Positions 51,566-60,424 of a stretch of DNA of 64,000 nucleotides are shown here, piece by piece. This DNA is from Bacillus sp. M6-12. GTDB taxonomy: Bacteria > Bacillota > Bacilli > Bacillales > DSM-1321. Made by a program: the position numbers and the translations under genes. The DNA lies in assembly GCF_002860285.1 (NCBI RefSeq), contig NZ_PGVF01000008.1:1-64000 (forward strand), written 5' to 3'. The notes under the pieces were generated by a model. That model did not search any database. It was not told the DNA's origin and worked only from the letters and a program-made list of their open reading frames with translations. Every line of letters begins with the position of its first letter. Positions within the stretch are counted from its first letter, which is position 1.

Positions 51566-53089
51566 CTAGCGGGATAATTTTGACCTCGATTCCGTGTCCC
51601 CAGCAAATAATTGCTCCAGGATTGCTATTTTCTGGTTTGTATAGCTTTCGAAATTCTCATTATATGTTTTTGGATCCTTAGGATTGGCGAAATGCGTGAT
51701 CTTCCCGGTATCCGGATCCAGGAACTTGCTTGCCGCACCACAGCCAAGACCGATAATTGACTGTACTTCTTCCATGATCATGATGTTGTAAATACTTTCC
51801 TGACCCGGGAAGGAATACCCTACATTTTCTAAATTGCCAAGAATATTTTTTTGGCGATAAAGATAATACGGGGCATATCCGTGGCTGGCCGTCCAGGCTT
51901 CTGCGGCGTCCATCATTCGTTCTACTTCATCTCTAGGAGCAACCTTATATTTTTGCTTATTTCTTGTCATTTCTGATGCCCGTTTAAAGGACAAAGTATG
52001 AACTGTCAGCGATTCAGGCATCAGCTTTTCGGTTTCATTCAACGTAACATTGAATTCAGGAAGCCCTTCTCCAGGCAGGCCGATAATTAAATCCATATTA
52101 ATATTATTCATTTCCATTTCCCGCGAAAGGTGAAACTTTTCAATTGTTTCTTCCACGGTGTGATGGCGGCCGATTGCCTTTAAGGTTTCCGGGATATATG
52201 ATTGAGGATTCACGCTAATTCGGTCGATTTTCCATTTCTTCAATACAGTCAGCTTTTCAGGTGTAATCGTGTCCGGCCTTCCTGCTTCAACGGTAATTTC
52301 CCGTATATTCTCCACATCAGGAAATGAAGTGTACATTTCTTCATAAAGCATATCCATTTCTTCCGCTGTAATGCTGGTTGGAGTTCCTCCGCCATAATAC
52401 AGCGTTGTAATTTTAATATCCCTATTCTTCAGCCATTTTCCGATCTCCCGCATTTCGTAATGGAGTCCTCCGAGAAAGGAATTGACAGATCCCTGCCTGC
52501 CGTTGATTGCATAGGCAGGAAAGGTGCAATATGCACATTTTGTCGGGCAAAAAGGAATTCCTATATAAATGCTAACTTCATTTTTTACTGAATATAGGTC
52601 AGGCACAGCTGCCAGCTGGCGTTCCACAATATTTTGCATAAGCGCAATTTTCTCATCAGAAATCATGTAGCCGTCCCGCAGCTCGGAATGCGCCTCTTCC
52701 TGCGACTTACCTTCCTGAAGTTTTTTATGAAGCAGCTTAGTTGGTCTTATCCCTGTCAAAATGCCCCACTTCTGGACAATGCCCGTGAGCTGCTGCAATA
52801 CATCAACAAACACATAGGACACACACTTCTTAATTTCTTTAAACTGTTCTTTTTCGGAGACTAAAGGAAGTACCGCCTCAAAGGAAGACTCCGCCTGTTC
52901 CAGCTTGACTGTCTGCAGCGTAGCTGAAACAAAGATTGAATTGCTAAGGCGGAGCTTAAAATCTACATTAATACCGGCCTCAGGTAACCCTTTCAGCAAA
53001 ACCTCAGACTCTTCGAAAAATAAGTTTGCAATATTCTGCAGCGGCCTTCCGAAACGCTCATCGTCTAGTCCATTTATGGCTATTCGCAA
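51566..53089 (-). CDS. hemZ: Coproporphyrinogen III dehydrogenase-like radical SAM protein HemZ
   Basis: A 507-residue radical SAM protein. The cluster motif CxxxCxxC lies in YIGIPFCPTKCAYCTF near residues 170-185, followed by LYYGGGTPT, EVTVEAGRPDT-like and RISVNPQS. An N-terminal domain of about 160 residues precedes it (GILTGIRPTKLLHK), which is specific for HemZ. HemZ is linked to oxygen-independent heme synthesis in Bacillus. In B. subtilis hemZ is next to yhaR and yhaX; here yhaX lies just beyond, but yhaR is 23.6 kb away. Confidence 0.93.
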   Translation of the reverse strand: MRIAINGLDDERFGRPLQNIANLFFEESEVLLKGLPEAGINVDFKLRLSNSIFVSATLQTVKLEQAESSFEAVLPLVSEKEQFKEIKKCVSYVFVDVLQQLTGIVQKWGILTGIRPTKLLHKKLQEGKSQEEAHSELRDGYMISDEKIALMQNIVERQLAAVPDLYSVKNEVSIYIGIPFCPTKCAYCTFPAYAINGRQGSVNSFLGGLHYEMREIGKWLKNRDIKITTLYYGGGTPTSITAEEMDMLYEEMYTSFPDVENIREITVEAGRPDTITPEKLTVLKKWKIDRISVNPQSYIPETLKAIGRHHTVEETIEKFHLSREMEMNNINMDLIIGLPGEGLPEFNVTLNETEKLMPESLTVHTLSFKRASEMTRNKQKYKVAPRDEVERMMDAAEAWTASHGYAPYYLYRQKNILGNLENVGYSFPGQESIYNIMIMEEVQSIIGLGCGAASKFLDPDTGKITHFANPKDPKTYNENFESYTNQKIAILEQLFAGDTESRSKLSR

Positions 53090-53284
53090 AACATATCACC
53101 CATCTATCATAAAGTATTATCATTCATTTCTATCATTTTAGTTTACAAAAACATAATAACCCGGGTCAACACTGCTAATTATGGAATTTCACCTCGATTT
53201 TGCTGGCTGATCCGTTTTAGGCAACGCTGTAATTCGTATGGGAATTATGATGAACTGAATGCATGCTTATCCCTTATTTGAAAA

Positions 53285-53320
53285 TAAAAAACCTGTCTGC
53301 AGCTTTTGTACAGACAGGGT
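53285..53320 (-). terminator. Terminator after dedA-like gene
   Basis: CCTGTCTG and CAGACAGG form an 8-bp stem; the T run (TTTTTTATTTT) is on the minus strand. Confidence 0.88.
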
Positions 53321-53332
53321 TAAACAGACGAG

Positions 53333-53920
53333 TTAAACTGTCCGTTTCCGTTTAATGATAATGTAAAGAATTAGTATGCTCAGTACTGCAGCTCCAATCG
53401 GCAAAGAATATGGCTTTATAATCTCGGCCATTTCCTTCCATCTCGGGCCCAGTTTAAACCCTAGAAAAACATAAATCGCTGTCATTGGAAGAACACCAAT
53501 AAAAGTATAAATACTAAAGGTCCAGACATTCATTTTTGCCATCCCGCACGGCAGAGAAATGGCTGTTCTCACACCTGGAATAAATCGTCCAAACAATGCG
53601 ACACCTGCACCGTATTTTTCGAAAAATGCTTCAGCCGCATTAATCTCTCTTTCCCTTATCAAAAAATACTTTCCAAACCGTTCAACTAGCGGGCGCCCGC
53701 CATACCTGCCGAGTGCATAAAGTGTGAGTGGGCCAAGGGTGCCGCCGACTGTACCGGCAAGGATAGCCAGCCACATGATCATATCTCCTTGATATACCCA
53801 ATACCCAACCAGGGGAAGAACGAGTTCCGCGGGAACGAACTCAAACGTTAGTGCCAAGACAATTCCGCCATAAGATAACTGCTTTAAATATTCGATCATT
53901 GCTAAAATTAAGGATTCCAT
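53333..53920 (-). CDS. DedA family membrane protein
   Basis: A 195-residue DedA/SNARE-associated family protein with four or five membrane segments. The family signature is present: ELVLPLVGYW, GTVGGTLGPLTLYALGRYGG near residues 57-76, F.RFIPGVRTAISLPCGMA near residues 112-130. DedA-family proteins are proposed flippases for undecaprenyl phosphate or other phospholipids, needed for envelope synthesis and proton-motive-force homeostasis. Confidence 0.9.
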   Translation of the reverse strand: MESLILAMIEYLKQLSYGGIVLALTFEFVPAELVLPLVGYWVYQGDMIMWLAILAGTVGGTLGPLTLYALGRYGGRPLVERFGKYFLIREREINAAEAFFEKYGAGVALFGRFIPGVRTAISLPCGMAKMNVWTFSIYTFIGVLPMTAIYVFLGFKLGPRWKEMAEIIKPYSLPIGAAVLSILILYIIIKRKRTV

Positions 53921-54091
53921 TTAATATACTCCTATTTTCTTGTACAGTTCTTCATTGGCTGTAATTCATAAATAACAAAGGGTGTTTCCCAGTCCACAGC
54001 TAAATCAATAGAATTTGAAGGTTCTCCTTTAATCCTTTTAAATCCTAACAAACACATGAAGGGAAATCAAGAAAAGTATTGCAGTTGATTA

Positions 54092-54565
54092 GAAAAGCGC
54101 AAGCACCCTGGTCAAGAGGAAGAACGGCTAAGTTCCTGTGGCAACGCCATTCTGACCCCGTTCTGACAAAGGAACGTCGACTAAGTTCTGGCACGTCCTT
54201 TGCCAAACGTCCACGTAAGTACATCCTCACAAGGCTGCCGCTTTGTTTCGTGCGATGGGTCGCTGCCGTAGCGTTCCTTGTCCTGTGCAAGTCCGACTAG
54301 CATAAGACAAGCGCTGATAGAAGGCGCTTTTTGCCTTCCGAAGGGATTGGCTTATGCAAGGTTGTAACGGCACTTGGTTACAACACTCGAGGCCGGCTTA
54401 GAACGGCAATGTTGTAACTTAAACCGTGTTACAACCTTCGTCCTGTGGCGTCGCCGGCACTAGCACGTCCTCACAAAGCTGATGCTTTGTTTCGTGCGAT
54501 GTATCGCTGCCGTAGCGTTCCTTGTCCTGTGCGTGGGGGCTAGGCGCTGCAGCTAGACATCAACA
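54092..54565. repeat. Composite copy of the dispersed intergenic repeat
   Basis: Starts with AAAAGCGCAAGC and ends with GGCGCTGCAGCTAGACATC. It contains two copies of a GCTTTGTTTCGTGCGATG...TCGCTGCCGTAGCGTTCC core (about 54240 and 54490), one copy of the hairpin segment found at the window start (54300-54356), and an internal stretch with GTTGTAAC / GTTACAAC inverted repeats (54361-54430). It looks like nested or repeated insertion of the same element. No gene is supported. Confidence 0.82.
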
Positions 54566-54607
54566 TAGTAGCAAACTCAACAATGAGCTTTAACATAACC
54601 TATCTTT

Positions 54608-54642
54608 TTAAAAAAAGCAGTTCCCGTTCTAAGGGGAACTGC
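54608..54642 (-). terminator. Terminator after splA-like gene
   Basis: GCAGTTCCCC and GGGAACTGC arms with seven T residues on the minus strand. Confidence 0.9.
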
Positions 54643-54647
54643 ACTAA

Positions 54648-54893
54648 TCAATACTCTGTATTAAATAATTCGTTGTAAGCCTTTTCAGCGGATTCGTGAG
54701 ATGTAAAAAGTGCATCATCGTCCTCGATTACATGAAAAGTTTCATGAATAAATAGGGCAACTGCATTAGGATCTTTTGGATGCTGCACGATTTCAGCCGG
54801 CTTTATGCTGGCTACTGTAGGGGTATGAGGATTATGATAAATCACAAATACCTCCTGGCCGGCCTTCACTTCCCTCGGATCAAGTGTATCCAT
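54648..54893 (-). CDS. SplA-domain protein
   Basis: An 81-residue soluble protein. KAGQEVFVIYHNPHTPTVASI and ALFIHETFHVIEDDDALFTSHESAEKAYNELF match the SplA domain as I recall it. In B. subtilis SplA is a negative regulator upstream of splB (spore photoproduct lyase). No splB is present here, so this copy stands alone and may regulate something else. AAGGAGG precedes the ATG, and a strong terminator follows. Confidence 0.75.
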   Translation of the reverse strand: MDTLDPREVKAGQEVFVIYHNPHTPTVASIKPAEIVQHPKDPNAVALFIHETFHVIEDDDALFTSHESAEKAYNELFNTEY

Positions 54894-54967
54894 AGATTGT
54901 GCCTCCTTAATAACTGATGCCTTTAGTGTTTGATACTTGCGTTAATTTATTAGCAATTAGTAAATAA

Positions 54968-54992
54968 AACCCCTGTTAAATTCAACAGGGGT
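54968..54992 (-). terminator. Terminator after yhaX
   Basis: ACCCCTGTT and AACAGGGGT form a 9-bp stem; the minus strand continues TTTTATTT. Confidence 0.85.
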
Positions 54993-54998
54993 CCAAAC

Positions 54999-55865
54999 TT
55001 ATTTCAGCATATTCAATTTTTCCAGAAATTCAATCGGATGCTGTTTCCTGAAAAATTCTTTTAGCATGTAAGAGACACCATGCTCGTCATTCGTGCGCGT
55101 GATCCATTTTGCCGCACGTTTAACGTTAGGATCCGCATTTGACATCGCGACACCCACTCCACAGTTTTCAATCATCTCTATATCATCTTGGCCATCGCCG
55201 ATTGCTACAATTTCTTCCTTCCTCACTCCGAGATGCTCCGCCAGATTGAGGACGCCGTTCCACTTCGACACTCCTCTTGGCACTATGGATACCTTTCTGT
55301 TCGGAAGCTGGATCGCTTGAATTTCAGGATACAGTTCAGTTAAAAGCTTGCAAATATCATGCTGCTCCTTTTCGGACTCAAAAATGGCATCAATTTTTGG
55401 CGGAGAAACCGGATTATCCTCCAAGGCCTCACTTACTGTATCAACATACTGGCTTGAGTAAAAATTCCCTTCATTCATATACATAACCGCCTTGCCCAGA
55501 ATATTTTCCGGCAGATTAACACGGTTTCCTATTATGAATTTTTCATGGACGACCTTGATCTGGCAATTCGCTTTTTCGAGAAATTGAACAATTTCCAGAG
55601 TATGCTCCTCGGAAATTCTTTTAATAAAAATCGGTTTTTCTGCCGGATAGCCTATATATGCCCCCTGATGGGCAACAATCATCGGATTAACCTTTAAAGC
55701 TTTAGCCACTTTTTTTGCTGAGAGAAAGTTTCTGGAGGTGACCAATGCAATATGAACCCCTTTTTGGTGAACAAACTCCATTGCTTCTTTTGTGGATTTA
55801 TCTAATCGGCCATTAGACTGAAGCAATGTACCGTCAATATTGACCGCCAGCAGACGAAATACCAT
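54999..55865 (-). CDS. yhaX: HAD superfamily Cof-type protein YhaX, Asn at the nucleophile position
   Basis: A 288-residue HAD type IIB protein. Motif I reads LLAVNIDGTLL, so the usual nucleophile Asp of DxDGT is Asn9 here. Motif II (LVTSRN), the lysine region (PRGVSKWNGVLNLAEHLG near residues 213-230) and motif IV (IGDGQDDIEMIENCGVGVAMSNA) are intact. With Asn9 it should not form the aspartyl-phosphate, so it may be a binding protein or a very weak phosphatase. YhaX in B. subtilis is a sporulation gene next to hemZ. Start ATG follows GGGGAGAT. Confidence 0.9.
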   Translation of the reverse strand: MVFRLLAVNIDGTLLQSNGRLDKSTKEAMEFVHQKGVHIALVTSRNFLSAKKVAKALKVNPMIVAHQGAYIGYPAEKPIFIKRISEEHTLEIVQFLEKANCQIKVVHEKFIIGNRVNLPENILGKAVMYMNEGNFYSSQYVDTVSEALEDNPVSPPKIDAIFESEKEQHDICKLLTELYPEIQAIQLPNRKVSIVPRGVSKWNGVLNLAEHLGVRKEEIVAIGDGQDDIEMIENCGVGVAMSNADPNVKRAAKWITRTNDEHGVSYMLKEFFRKQHPIEFLEKLNMLK

Positions 55866-56131
55866 GGTGATCTCCCCTTCTATAATGTCCTTTTAAATAT
55901 TTATGTACAAAGGAAAGAACATAGAACCCATGAAATCCAGCCTATAACACAACTCCAATTTATTCCGGTGCAATGTTAATATTAACTAATATAAATTAAC
56001 TTTCATATCGAATATTCTTCTATTCCGCTAATTCCCCTATGTGTAAATTGGTTTTGCATTCGGCGAAGAAAAGATGTGCCTCCGAAAATTACCCTGCTGT
56101 ACGATTGCAGATCTTCCTCGATAACGAAGAA
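55866..56131. other. Intergenic stretch, nothing recognised
   Basis: About 265 AT-rich bases between yheA and yhaX (313 bases including the yheA terminator). A short frame from 56039 has no ribosome site and runs over the terminator, so I do not call it. It must hold the yhaX promoter. Confidence 0.5.
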
Positions 56132-56157
56132 ACCCTGCTAAGAATACAAAGCAGGGT
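56132..56157 (-). terminator. Terminator after yheA
   Basis: ACCCTGCT and AGCAGGGT arms; the minus strand continues TTTCTT. Confidence 0.8.
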
Positions 56158-56178
56158 CAAGATTCATTATGAAGGCAT

Positions 56179-56535
56179 TTACTGCTGTCCAGGCACACCA
56201 TATAAGTCTTCAAGGGGCTTCATAATGATTTTATTAAGGTCGGCAATGACCATGCTCATCCTCTGTTCGGCTTCCATCAGCCTTGAAATGCTTGGATGCT
56301 GCTGGACAAGCGCAACAGTTTTTTGAGCCTGTTCTACTTCTTCAGGCGAAATCTCCTCGCCCATCATTTGTTTTTGCTGAAGCGTCATTTGAATATTACG
56401 GAAATTTTCGAACATCGATCTTGCCGACGGATCTGCATTAACTTCATCATATAGACTCTTTAACTGCGTGTATTCCGCACTTGACCGGATTTCTTTTTCC
56501 ATATCATATGCCACATCGTACATGTTCCCACTCAT
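56179..56535 (-). CDS. yheA: YlbF/YmcA family protein YheA
   Basis: A 118-residue helical protein. MYDVAYDMEKEIRSS, LKSLYDEVNADPSARSMFENFRNIQ, EEVEQAQKTVALVQQHPSISRLMEAEQRMSMVI and NKIIMKPLEDLYG match B. subtilis YheA closely. YlbF-like proteins such as YmcA, YlbF and YaaT influence RNA decay and Spo0A phosphorylation; the role of YheA itself is not clear. It is divergent from yheE. Confidence 0.93.
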   Translation of the reverse strand: MSGNMYDVAYDMEKEIRSSAEYTQLKSLYDEVNADPSARSMFENFRNIQMTLQQKQMMGEEISPEEVEQAQKTVALVQQHPSISRLMEAEQRMSMVIADLNKIIMKPLEDLYGVPGQQ

Positions 56536-56688
56536 ATTACGTACCTCCTAGATTTCACTATTCTCCATCCTATCCACTATACCAAAACAACAATCAAATT
56601 ACACACGCGGCCAAAATATTGGTATGATAAAAAAAACGCCAACCTGCTAATTGTACGTTTTAAAAATCCGAAAGGAAGAATTTCAACG

Positions 56689-56904
56689 ATGCTAACACAC
56701 TTTCAGTGGAAAAATCTTTATAGTGAAAAAAGTTTGCCTGGATGGGCCGTTTCTTTTTATTTTAAAAGGCAGTTCTACAGGGCAAACTACCATTCTGACG
56801 GGAATATTGAATGGGCCGGCAGCAAGCCCCCTGCAAATGATGAAGCTTCAGTGAAAGCCTCCATACATGAGCTTATGCTATTTCATGTGTATGATGACAA
56901 ATAA
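56689..56904 (+). CDS. yheE: YheE family protein
   Basis: A 71-residue protein with the YheE pattern: HFQWKNLYSEKSLPGWAVSFYFKRQFYRANYHSDGNIEW in the first half and VKASIHELMLFHVYD at the end. AAAGGAAG precedes the ATG. The function is unknown. Adjacent to yheA, as in B. subtilis. Confidence 0.87.
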   Translation: MLTHFQWKNLYSEKSLPGWAVSFYFKRQFYRANYHSDGNIEWAGSKPPANDEASVKASIHELMLFHVYDDK

Positions 56905-57035
56905 TATTCACACAATCTCCTTACTTCTCTAGTATGATATCCTCCATTCGCCCAACACTATTAGTAAAGCCGGATGCAACTTCTTTCGCAAGCTCTCGAA
57001 ACATTTTCTAACAGGAATGGTAATGGAGGAGATAC

Positions 57036-57215
57036 ATGAAGCAGCATAACTGCAGTGGAACGTGTTAGAAGTGCCAAAGTACGGAAACCATAGAGGCTAA
57101 CTAACAGTTAAATGATGCATTTGCCGGCGGGGATAAATATGTCAGTTCATCTGAAACCGGCGATGAAAATATTAATCAAAATACCTCTTACTTTGCCAGC
57201 CCAGATACCCCGTGA
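57036..57215 (+). pseudogene. Small gene with two in-frame stop codons
   Basis: GGAGGAGATAC precedes an ATG at 57036. The frame stays coding-like to a TGA at 57213 but is cut by TAG at 57066 (codon 11) and TAA at 57102 (codon 23). The first part is Cys/His-rich (MKQHNCSGTC, then KCQSTETIEAN after the TAG); the last part is DAFAGGDKYVSSSETG and NTSYFASPDTP. A good ribosome site at one end and a terminator at the other support a former gene of about 59 residues. I do not recognise the family; small size and composition suggest a spore protein. Confidence 0.6.
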
Positions 57216-57250
57216 TTAATAAGATTTTTGGTTCAAAACTTTTCACTTAC

Positions 57251-57282
57251 CCTGTCAACTCTATCCTTGACAGGTTTTTTTT
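57251..57282 (+). terminator. Terminator after the pseudogene
   Basis: CCTGTCAA and TTGACAGG form an 8-bp stem, followed by eight T residues. Confidence 0.88.
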
Positions 57283-57364
57283 ATATCACCGATGGCCCTT
57301 TTCTTTTATCCCATTAACCATCAAGGGTATAATAGTAGCAAATAAAATGTAAGGGTTTGTGAAT

Positions 57365-58264
57365 ATGCTTGAAAAATTAATAAATAAATATAGCGGGGCA
57401 ATTACAGAGAAATCAGCAATGGTGCCCGAAACCGCTTATTTATGGATCCAGGATGAAACTGGTCAATTACTTGGTATTCCGGAGAACCTATTGACTGCAG
57501 AAGAGGTCCGTCTCCTGCTCACCCTTTTCAGCGTTCCCAATGAAAAGGGCTTAAATAAATCGAAGCCCCAGCAGAACTGGCATTCCTATTTGACAGGAAA
57601 TTTATTGGAATTGCCTCTGACCTCATGGGATAATGTGCGTTTTATCCATTTTCAGGTTTCTAATTCCGACTTTTCCCGTACTGATTTTGAAGAAGCATTC
57701 ACATCGCTGGTTTCAGAGGATTCCATTTTGGTGTGGACGGGCTCCATGCAGGGTGTCTTTATTGAGCATATAGCTATTGATTCACTCAAAACAAGCGAGC
57801 TTTTTCCCTTGCTGGACACTCTTGAAAGCGACTTTTATGTAAGGCTGCATCTGTTGGCGGGGGCTTCTCGCCATATCGAAAGCGGTCTAAAGCAGAATTT
57901 TGATTATGAAAATGAAATTTTTAGCGCCACCGCAGGAAAGCTGACATCTGCAAAAATTTTGGACCTGCCGCGGGCCTTTCCGTATATGCTGGCTATTGGA
58001 ATTTCAGATGATTTTAAGTCCTGGTTTATCACTTCCCTGATTGGCTGTGCAATGGAAGATGAGGAACTGATCAGTACGGTGAAGACCTATATTGAATGCG
58101 GTTCAAATGCAAGCCTTGCTTCCAAGAAATTATACATTCACCGCAATAGTCTGCAATACAGGATTGATAAGTTTATCGAGCGGACTGGCCTGGATATCAG
58201 GTCATTTGACGAAGCGCTTACCGCCTATTTGCTTATACTCCTTTCTTCTGCCGTATATGGATGA
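57365..58264 (+). CDS. PucR/CdaR-type HTH regulator (YxkF-like)
   Basis: A 299-residue regulator. The C-terminal HTH_30-type domain is clear near residues 240-295 (TVKTYIECGSNASLASKKLYIHRNSLQYRIDKFIERTGLDIRSF); the N-terminal part has no named domain. In B. subtilis the yxkF regulator lies next to msmX, and here an msmX gene follows on the same strand after 119 bases. It probably controls that sugar-transport ATPase, directly or by sensing a carbon signal. The ATG at 57365 is about nine bases behind AAGGG. Confidence 0.82.
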   Translation: MLEKLINKYSGAITEKSAMVPETAYLWIQDETGQLLGIPENLLTAEEVRLLLTLFSVPNEKGLNKSKPQQNWHSYLTGNLLELPLTSWDNVRFIHFQVSNSDFSRTDFEEAFTSLVSEDSILVWTGSMQGVFIEHIAIDSLKTSELFPLLDTLESDFYVRLHLLAGASRHIESGLKQNFDYENEIFSATAGKLTSAKILDLPRAFPYMLAIGISDDFKSWFITSLIGCAMEDEELISTVKTYIECGSNASLASKKLYIHRNSLQYRIDKFIERTGLDIRSFDEALTAYLLILLSSAVYG

Positions 58265-58383
58265 CACATTGCATAAAGCCTTCGGGATTTTTTTGTGCAA
58301 GCTGGCCATAGGAATAAAATTGCCAATCCAATACAATAGGATTATCAAGTTAGAACTAATCCTTATTTTTGGAGGAATTTAAA

Positions 58384-59490
58384 ATGGCTGAATTAAAACT
58401 GGACCACATTTATAAAGTTTATGATAACAAAGTTACTGCAGTAGATGATTTTAATCTTCATATTGATGATAAAGAGTTTATCGTATTTGTTGGCCCCTCT
58501 GGCTGCGGAAAATCAACAACGCTACGCATGATCGCTGGCTTGGAGGAAATTTCTAACGGCGATTTTTATATCGACGGCAAGCGTGTAAACGACGTACCGC
58601 CAAAAGACCGTGATATCGCGATGGTATTCCAAAACTATGCGTTATATCCGCACATGACCGTTTATGATAATATGGCTTTCGGGCTTAAGCTGAGAAAAAT
58701 GCCGAAGGACGAAATTAAAAGACGTGTTAATGAAGCAGCAAAAATCCTTGGCCTTGAATCCTACCTTGACCGGAAGCCAAAGGCACTATCAGGCGGGCAG
58801 CGCCAGCGTGTAGCCCTTGGACGTGCTATTGTACGTGACGCTAAAGTTTTCTTGATGGATGAACCTTTATCCAACCTGGACGCAAAGCTTCGTGTGCAAA
58901 TGCGTGCGGAAATTGCAAAGCTTCATAAACGCCTTGGAACAACAACTGTTTATGTAACACATGACCAAACAGAGGCCATGACTATGGCAACAAGACTTGT
59001 GGTCATGAAGGATGGAATTATTCAACAGGTTGGTACGCCTAAGGAAGTATATGAAAATCCTGAAAATATTTTCGTTGGCGGCTTCATTGGTTCACCTGCG
59101 ATGAACTTCCTTACTGGCACACTTACTGATGGAAAGTTTAAAGTTGGGGAACAATTAATTTCTGTTCCAGAAGGAAAAATGAAGGTATTGCGTGATCAAG
59201 GATATGCAGGCAAGGAAGTTATCCTCGGAATTCGCCCGGAAGACTTCCATGATGAGCCTGTATTCATCGAATCTTCATCTGATACTGTCATTAAAGCACA
59301 TATCGAAGTGGCGGAGCTTATGGGTGCCGAGTTCATGCTGTATTCAACAATCGGAGGACAAGACTTTGTTGCTCGTGTAGATGCACGGACAATTGTTAAG
59401 CCGGGTGACTCTATTGAACTGGCTCTTGGGATGAACAATGCCCATTTCTTTGATAAGGACACTGAACTGCGCATCCGTGCAAAAAAATAA
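58384..59490 (+). CDS. msmX: Multi-sugar ABC transporter ATPase MsmX
   Basis: A 368-residue ATPase of the MalK/UgpC type. Walker A is GPSGCGKST near residues 37-45, the signature LSGGQRQRVALGRA near 135, Walker B VFLMDEPLSNLD near 157, and a C-terminal TOBE regulatory domain follows (IGSPAMNFLTG, LGIRPEDF). In B. subtilis MsmX energises several oligosaccharide importers encoded elsewhere. No permease genes are next to it, which fits that shared role. The ATG at 58384 follows GGAGG by eight bases. Confidence 0.93.
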   Translation: MAELKLDHIYKVYDNKVTAVDDFNLHIDDKEFIVFVGPSGCGKSTTLRMIAGLEEISNGDFYIDGKRVNDVPPKDRDIAMVFQNYALYPHMTVYDNMAFGLKLRKMPKDEIKRRVNEAAKILGLESYLDRKPKALSGGQRQRVALGRAIVRDAKVFLMDEPLSNLDAKLRVQMRAEIAKLHKRLGTTTVYVTHDQTEAMTMATRLVVMKDGIIQQVGTPKEVYENPENIFVGGFIGSPAMNFLTGTLTDGKFKVGEQLISVPEGKMKVLRDQGYAGKEVILGIRPEDFHDEPVFIESSSDTVIKAHIEVAELMGAEFMLYSTIGGQDFVARVDARTIVKPGDSIELALGMNNAHFFDKDTELRIRAKK

Positions 59491-59502
59491 ATTTAGTCCT
59501 TA

Positions 59503-59541
59503 AAAAGAACTATCCAATTATTATTTGGATAGTTCTTTTTT
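59503..59541 (+). terminator. Terminator after msmX
   Basis: AAAAAGAACTATCCAA pairs with TTGGATAGTTCTTTTT around ATTATT. Confidence 0.92.
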
Positions 59542-59593
59542 ATGGTTGTCCTTATTAAATTCTGCTGTAATAGCGCAGAACCTTTTGCTTATC

Positions 59594-60424
59594 TTATCCA
59601 TGCAGGTTCTCTGACTCTTCTCTGCTGTAAATAAGATTAATTAATTTAACATAATCAGATTTCGTGGCGATATCAAATCTTTCCCCTTCCATTTCCAAGC
59701 CATAAGCGGGAAAGTCTCGAATCATTGACTTAATCGCATCTGTCAGCTGAATTTCTCCACCTACACCCGGGGTGGTATTTTCTAAATAAGTAAAGATTTC
59801 GGGTTCAAATATATATCGTCCGATTACAGCAAGATTGGATGGGGGAGAACTTTCCGGTTTTTCAATAATATCTGTGATTTGAATTTGGGGACAGCCATTG
59901 TTTTTTTGTGCTTCAATAACCCCATACTTCTTAAGTTCGGAATCCTTCATGAATTTCAGCCCAATAGCATTGCCCCTAAAACTTTTATGCAGCTCAATTA
60001 ACTGAAGCAAGGGTGCCTTCTTGTCCGAAAAAATAATCTCGTCTGGAAGCATAACTGCAAATGGTTCATTTCCGGCAAACTGTTTTCCCAGCAGGATTGC
60101 ATCTCCAAGCCCTTTGATATAAGGCTGTCTGACATATTGAATTTGAACATTTGGCAAAGCCATTTCTTTTAGTAAATGATTTTTCCCCTTAGCCTCCAGA
60201 TGATGTTCTAACTCCGGTGATCTGTCAAAGTAATCCAATATCATGTTTTTTGACCGGGAAACGATTATCAATATTTGTTCAATACCGGCCCCTATTGCTT
60301 CCTCTACGATATAATCTATTGCGGGCCGCCCACATAAAGGAATCATTTCCTTAGGTAAAACTTTCGTGATCGGTAAATTCCTGGTACCGTATCCTGCCGC
60401 AGGAATGATTGCTTTTTTTACCAT
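59594..60424 (-). CDS. UTP-glucose-1-phosphate uridylyltransferase
   Basis: A 276-residue nucleotidyltransferase of the GalU/GtaB group. The start KAIIPAAGYGTRNLPITKVLPKEM holds the nucleotide-binding loop and the catalytic lysine; VMLPDEIIF and the C-terminal GGEIQLTDAI near residue 225 are also typical. It makes UDP-glucose for teichoic acid glucosylation and surface polysaccharides. The second residue of the loop is GYGTRN where most members have GLGTR(F/L), a small change. AAAGGGAGG precedes the ATG. Paralogues YtdA and YngB exist in B. subtilis, so the symbol is left open. Confidence 0.9.
   Translation of the reverse strand: MVKKAIIPAAGYGTRNLPITKVLPKEMIPLCGRPAIDYIVEEAIGAGIEQILIIVSRSKNMILDYFDRSPELEHHLEAKGKNHLLKEMALPNVQIQYVRQPYIKGLGDAILLGKQFAGNEPFAVMLPDEIIFSDKKAPLLQLIELHKSFRGNAIGLKFMKDSELKKYGVIEAQKNNGCPQIQITDIIEKPESSPPSNLAVIGRYIFEPEIFTYLENTTPGVGGEIQLTDAIKSMIRDFPAYGLEMEGERFDIATKSDYVKLINLIYSREESENLHG

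Noticed and set aside
54079-54300. Frames within the repeat at 54 kb
   Set aside because: Composition follows the dispersed repeat; no ribosome site and no match to a protein pattern.
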